Shown: piece by piece, positions 63,619-64,000 of the stretch | Numbering within the stretch: the stretch's first letter is position 1 | Layout of the letters: each line of letters opens with the position of its first letter | Assembly (NCBI RefSeq): GCF_002000055.1 | Contig: NZ_MVBD01000003.1 | Span: 248,001-312,000, forward strand | From: Marinicella sediminis | Lineage (GTDB): Bacteria > Pseudomonadota > Gammaproteobacteria > Xanthomonadales > Marinicellaceae | Reading direction: 5' to 3' | Length of the DNA: 64,000 nucleotides | Program-made: the position numbers and the translations under genes | Notes under the pieces: model-generated | Databases searched by the model: none | Told to the model about the DNA's origin: nothing | The model's input: the letters and a program-made list of their open reading frames with translations, nothing else

Positions 63619-64000
63619 TCAGTCTTTCAGCAAACCCGTCCTCACCTCAATCTTGTTATGCAGCGTCCGGTGCACCGGGCATTTGTCGGCGATCACCAGT
63701 AATTTGTTGACCTGTTCATCGGTCAGCTCACCTTCGAAGTGGATGGTGCGGCTGATGACATCGACTTTGGGGTGTTCTTCATCACAGGCCTGGCAGTCAG
63801 CCCCATGTTCACGGCCATGACTGAGGGTGACGATGCTGTTGGTCAGAGGGATGTTTTTTAAATTGGCATACATGCGCAGGGTCATCACTGTACAGGCGCC
63901 TAATGAGGCCAACAGATGCTGGTAAGGATCGGGGCCGCTGTTGCCGCCGCCGACTTTGACCGGTTCGTCGGCCAACCATTGATGATCGGTGGTTTGCACA
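63619..64000 (-). CDS. OsmC-family protein, N-terminus cut by window edge
   Basis: A 126-residue minus-strand frame that is open to the right edge. It holds the OsmC motifs [59 protein letters not shown], and [11 protein letters not shown] with the two peroxidatic cysteines (LGAC and DKCP). The sequence starts at the very end with a codon that may be GTG but is not the true start; the strong upstream homology suggests more protein to the right, perhaps a fused alpha/beta hydrolase. OsmC proteins reduce organic hydroperoxides. Confidence 0.88.
   Translation of the reverse strand, partial: VQTTDHQWLADEPVKVGGGNSGPDPYQHLLASLGACTVMTLRMYANLKNIPLTNSIVTLSHGREHGADCQACDEEHPKVDVISRTIHFEGELTDEQVNKLLVIADKCPVHRTLHNKIEVRTGLLKD

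Overview
The window looks like part of a chromosome from a Gram-negative, aerobic, protein-degrading gammaproteobacterium. Coding is dense, base composition is moderate, and housekeeping genes (mutL, miaA, dtd, argS, feoAB, clpB) alternate with many secreted hydrolases. The arginine genes are of the Xanthomonas type: N-acetylornithine carbamoyltransferase, a fused NAG synthase-kinase and an argE-like deacetylase. FG-GAP proteins and repeated W-Y-N modules suggest a relative of Marinicella or the Lysobacterales. This placement is inference from protein flavour, not a database result. No tRNA, rRNA, IS element or CRISPR array was seen.

Layout. 1-10.8 kb: small regulatory and metabolic units. 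These are an ECF sigma factor cut by the window edge with its DGPF partner, a membrane protein/XRE pair with a quinone oxidoreductase, a MarR/hydrolase/thioesterase cluster, a DUF1329-GNAT pair, a TetR/SDR divergon with two clear operators, and a CadC-like regulator pair. 10.8-16 kb: secreted proteins (choice-of-anchor-J-like, FG-GAP, S9 lipoprotein peptidase). 16-24.4 kb: housekeeping (dtd, miaA, mutL, feoB, feoA with a Fur box, argS, a SPOR protein). 24.4-29.1 kb: a large secreted metallopeptidase and an LpxL-like acyltransferase. 29.1-32.4 kb: a probable Csr/Rsm-type sRNA, an FmdB zinc ribbon, and clpB behind a sigma-32 promoter. 32.4-39.2 kb: an unknown secreted protein, a hydrolase pseudogene, a periplasmic molybdenum oxidoreductase pair and a secreted FG-GAP/WYN protein. 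39.3-48.7 kb: GMC oxidoreductase, a peptide ABC transporter without binding protein, GNAT, an M19-like peptidase, an amidohydrolase-RidA fusion and LysR. 48.8-56.1 kb: the arginine operon. 56.1-64 kb: repeat-rich gaps, TonB/S41 peptidase, a serine hydrolase with beta-propeller, NmrA-like/AraC divergon and a partial OsmC protein.

Main discoveries. (1) The six-gene arginine operon is preceded by a 36-codon ORF with four consecutive arginine codons plus a fifth. A strong Rho-independent terminator follows. The last codons of the leader can pair perfectly over 9 bases with the terminator loop and 3' arm. This has all the parts of a ribosome-mediated arginine attenuator, a mechanism I do not know to be described for bacterial arg operons. 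(2) The gap between the LpxL-like gene and fmdB holds a roughly 190-nt minus-strand RNA with about eight GGA motifs, several in hairpin loops, a terminator and a degenerate GacA-like box upstream. It is a candidate CsrA-sequestering RNA.

How the genes fit together. The arginine genes all overlap by a few bases and should be one translationally coupled transcript making arginine from glutamate through acetylated intermediates. The argD step is not in the window. The 39-48 kb block suggests uptake and processing of small peptides or amino-acid derivatives. The many signal-peptide hydrolases fit a life on proteinaceous organic matter.
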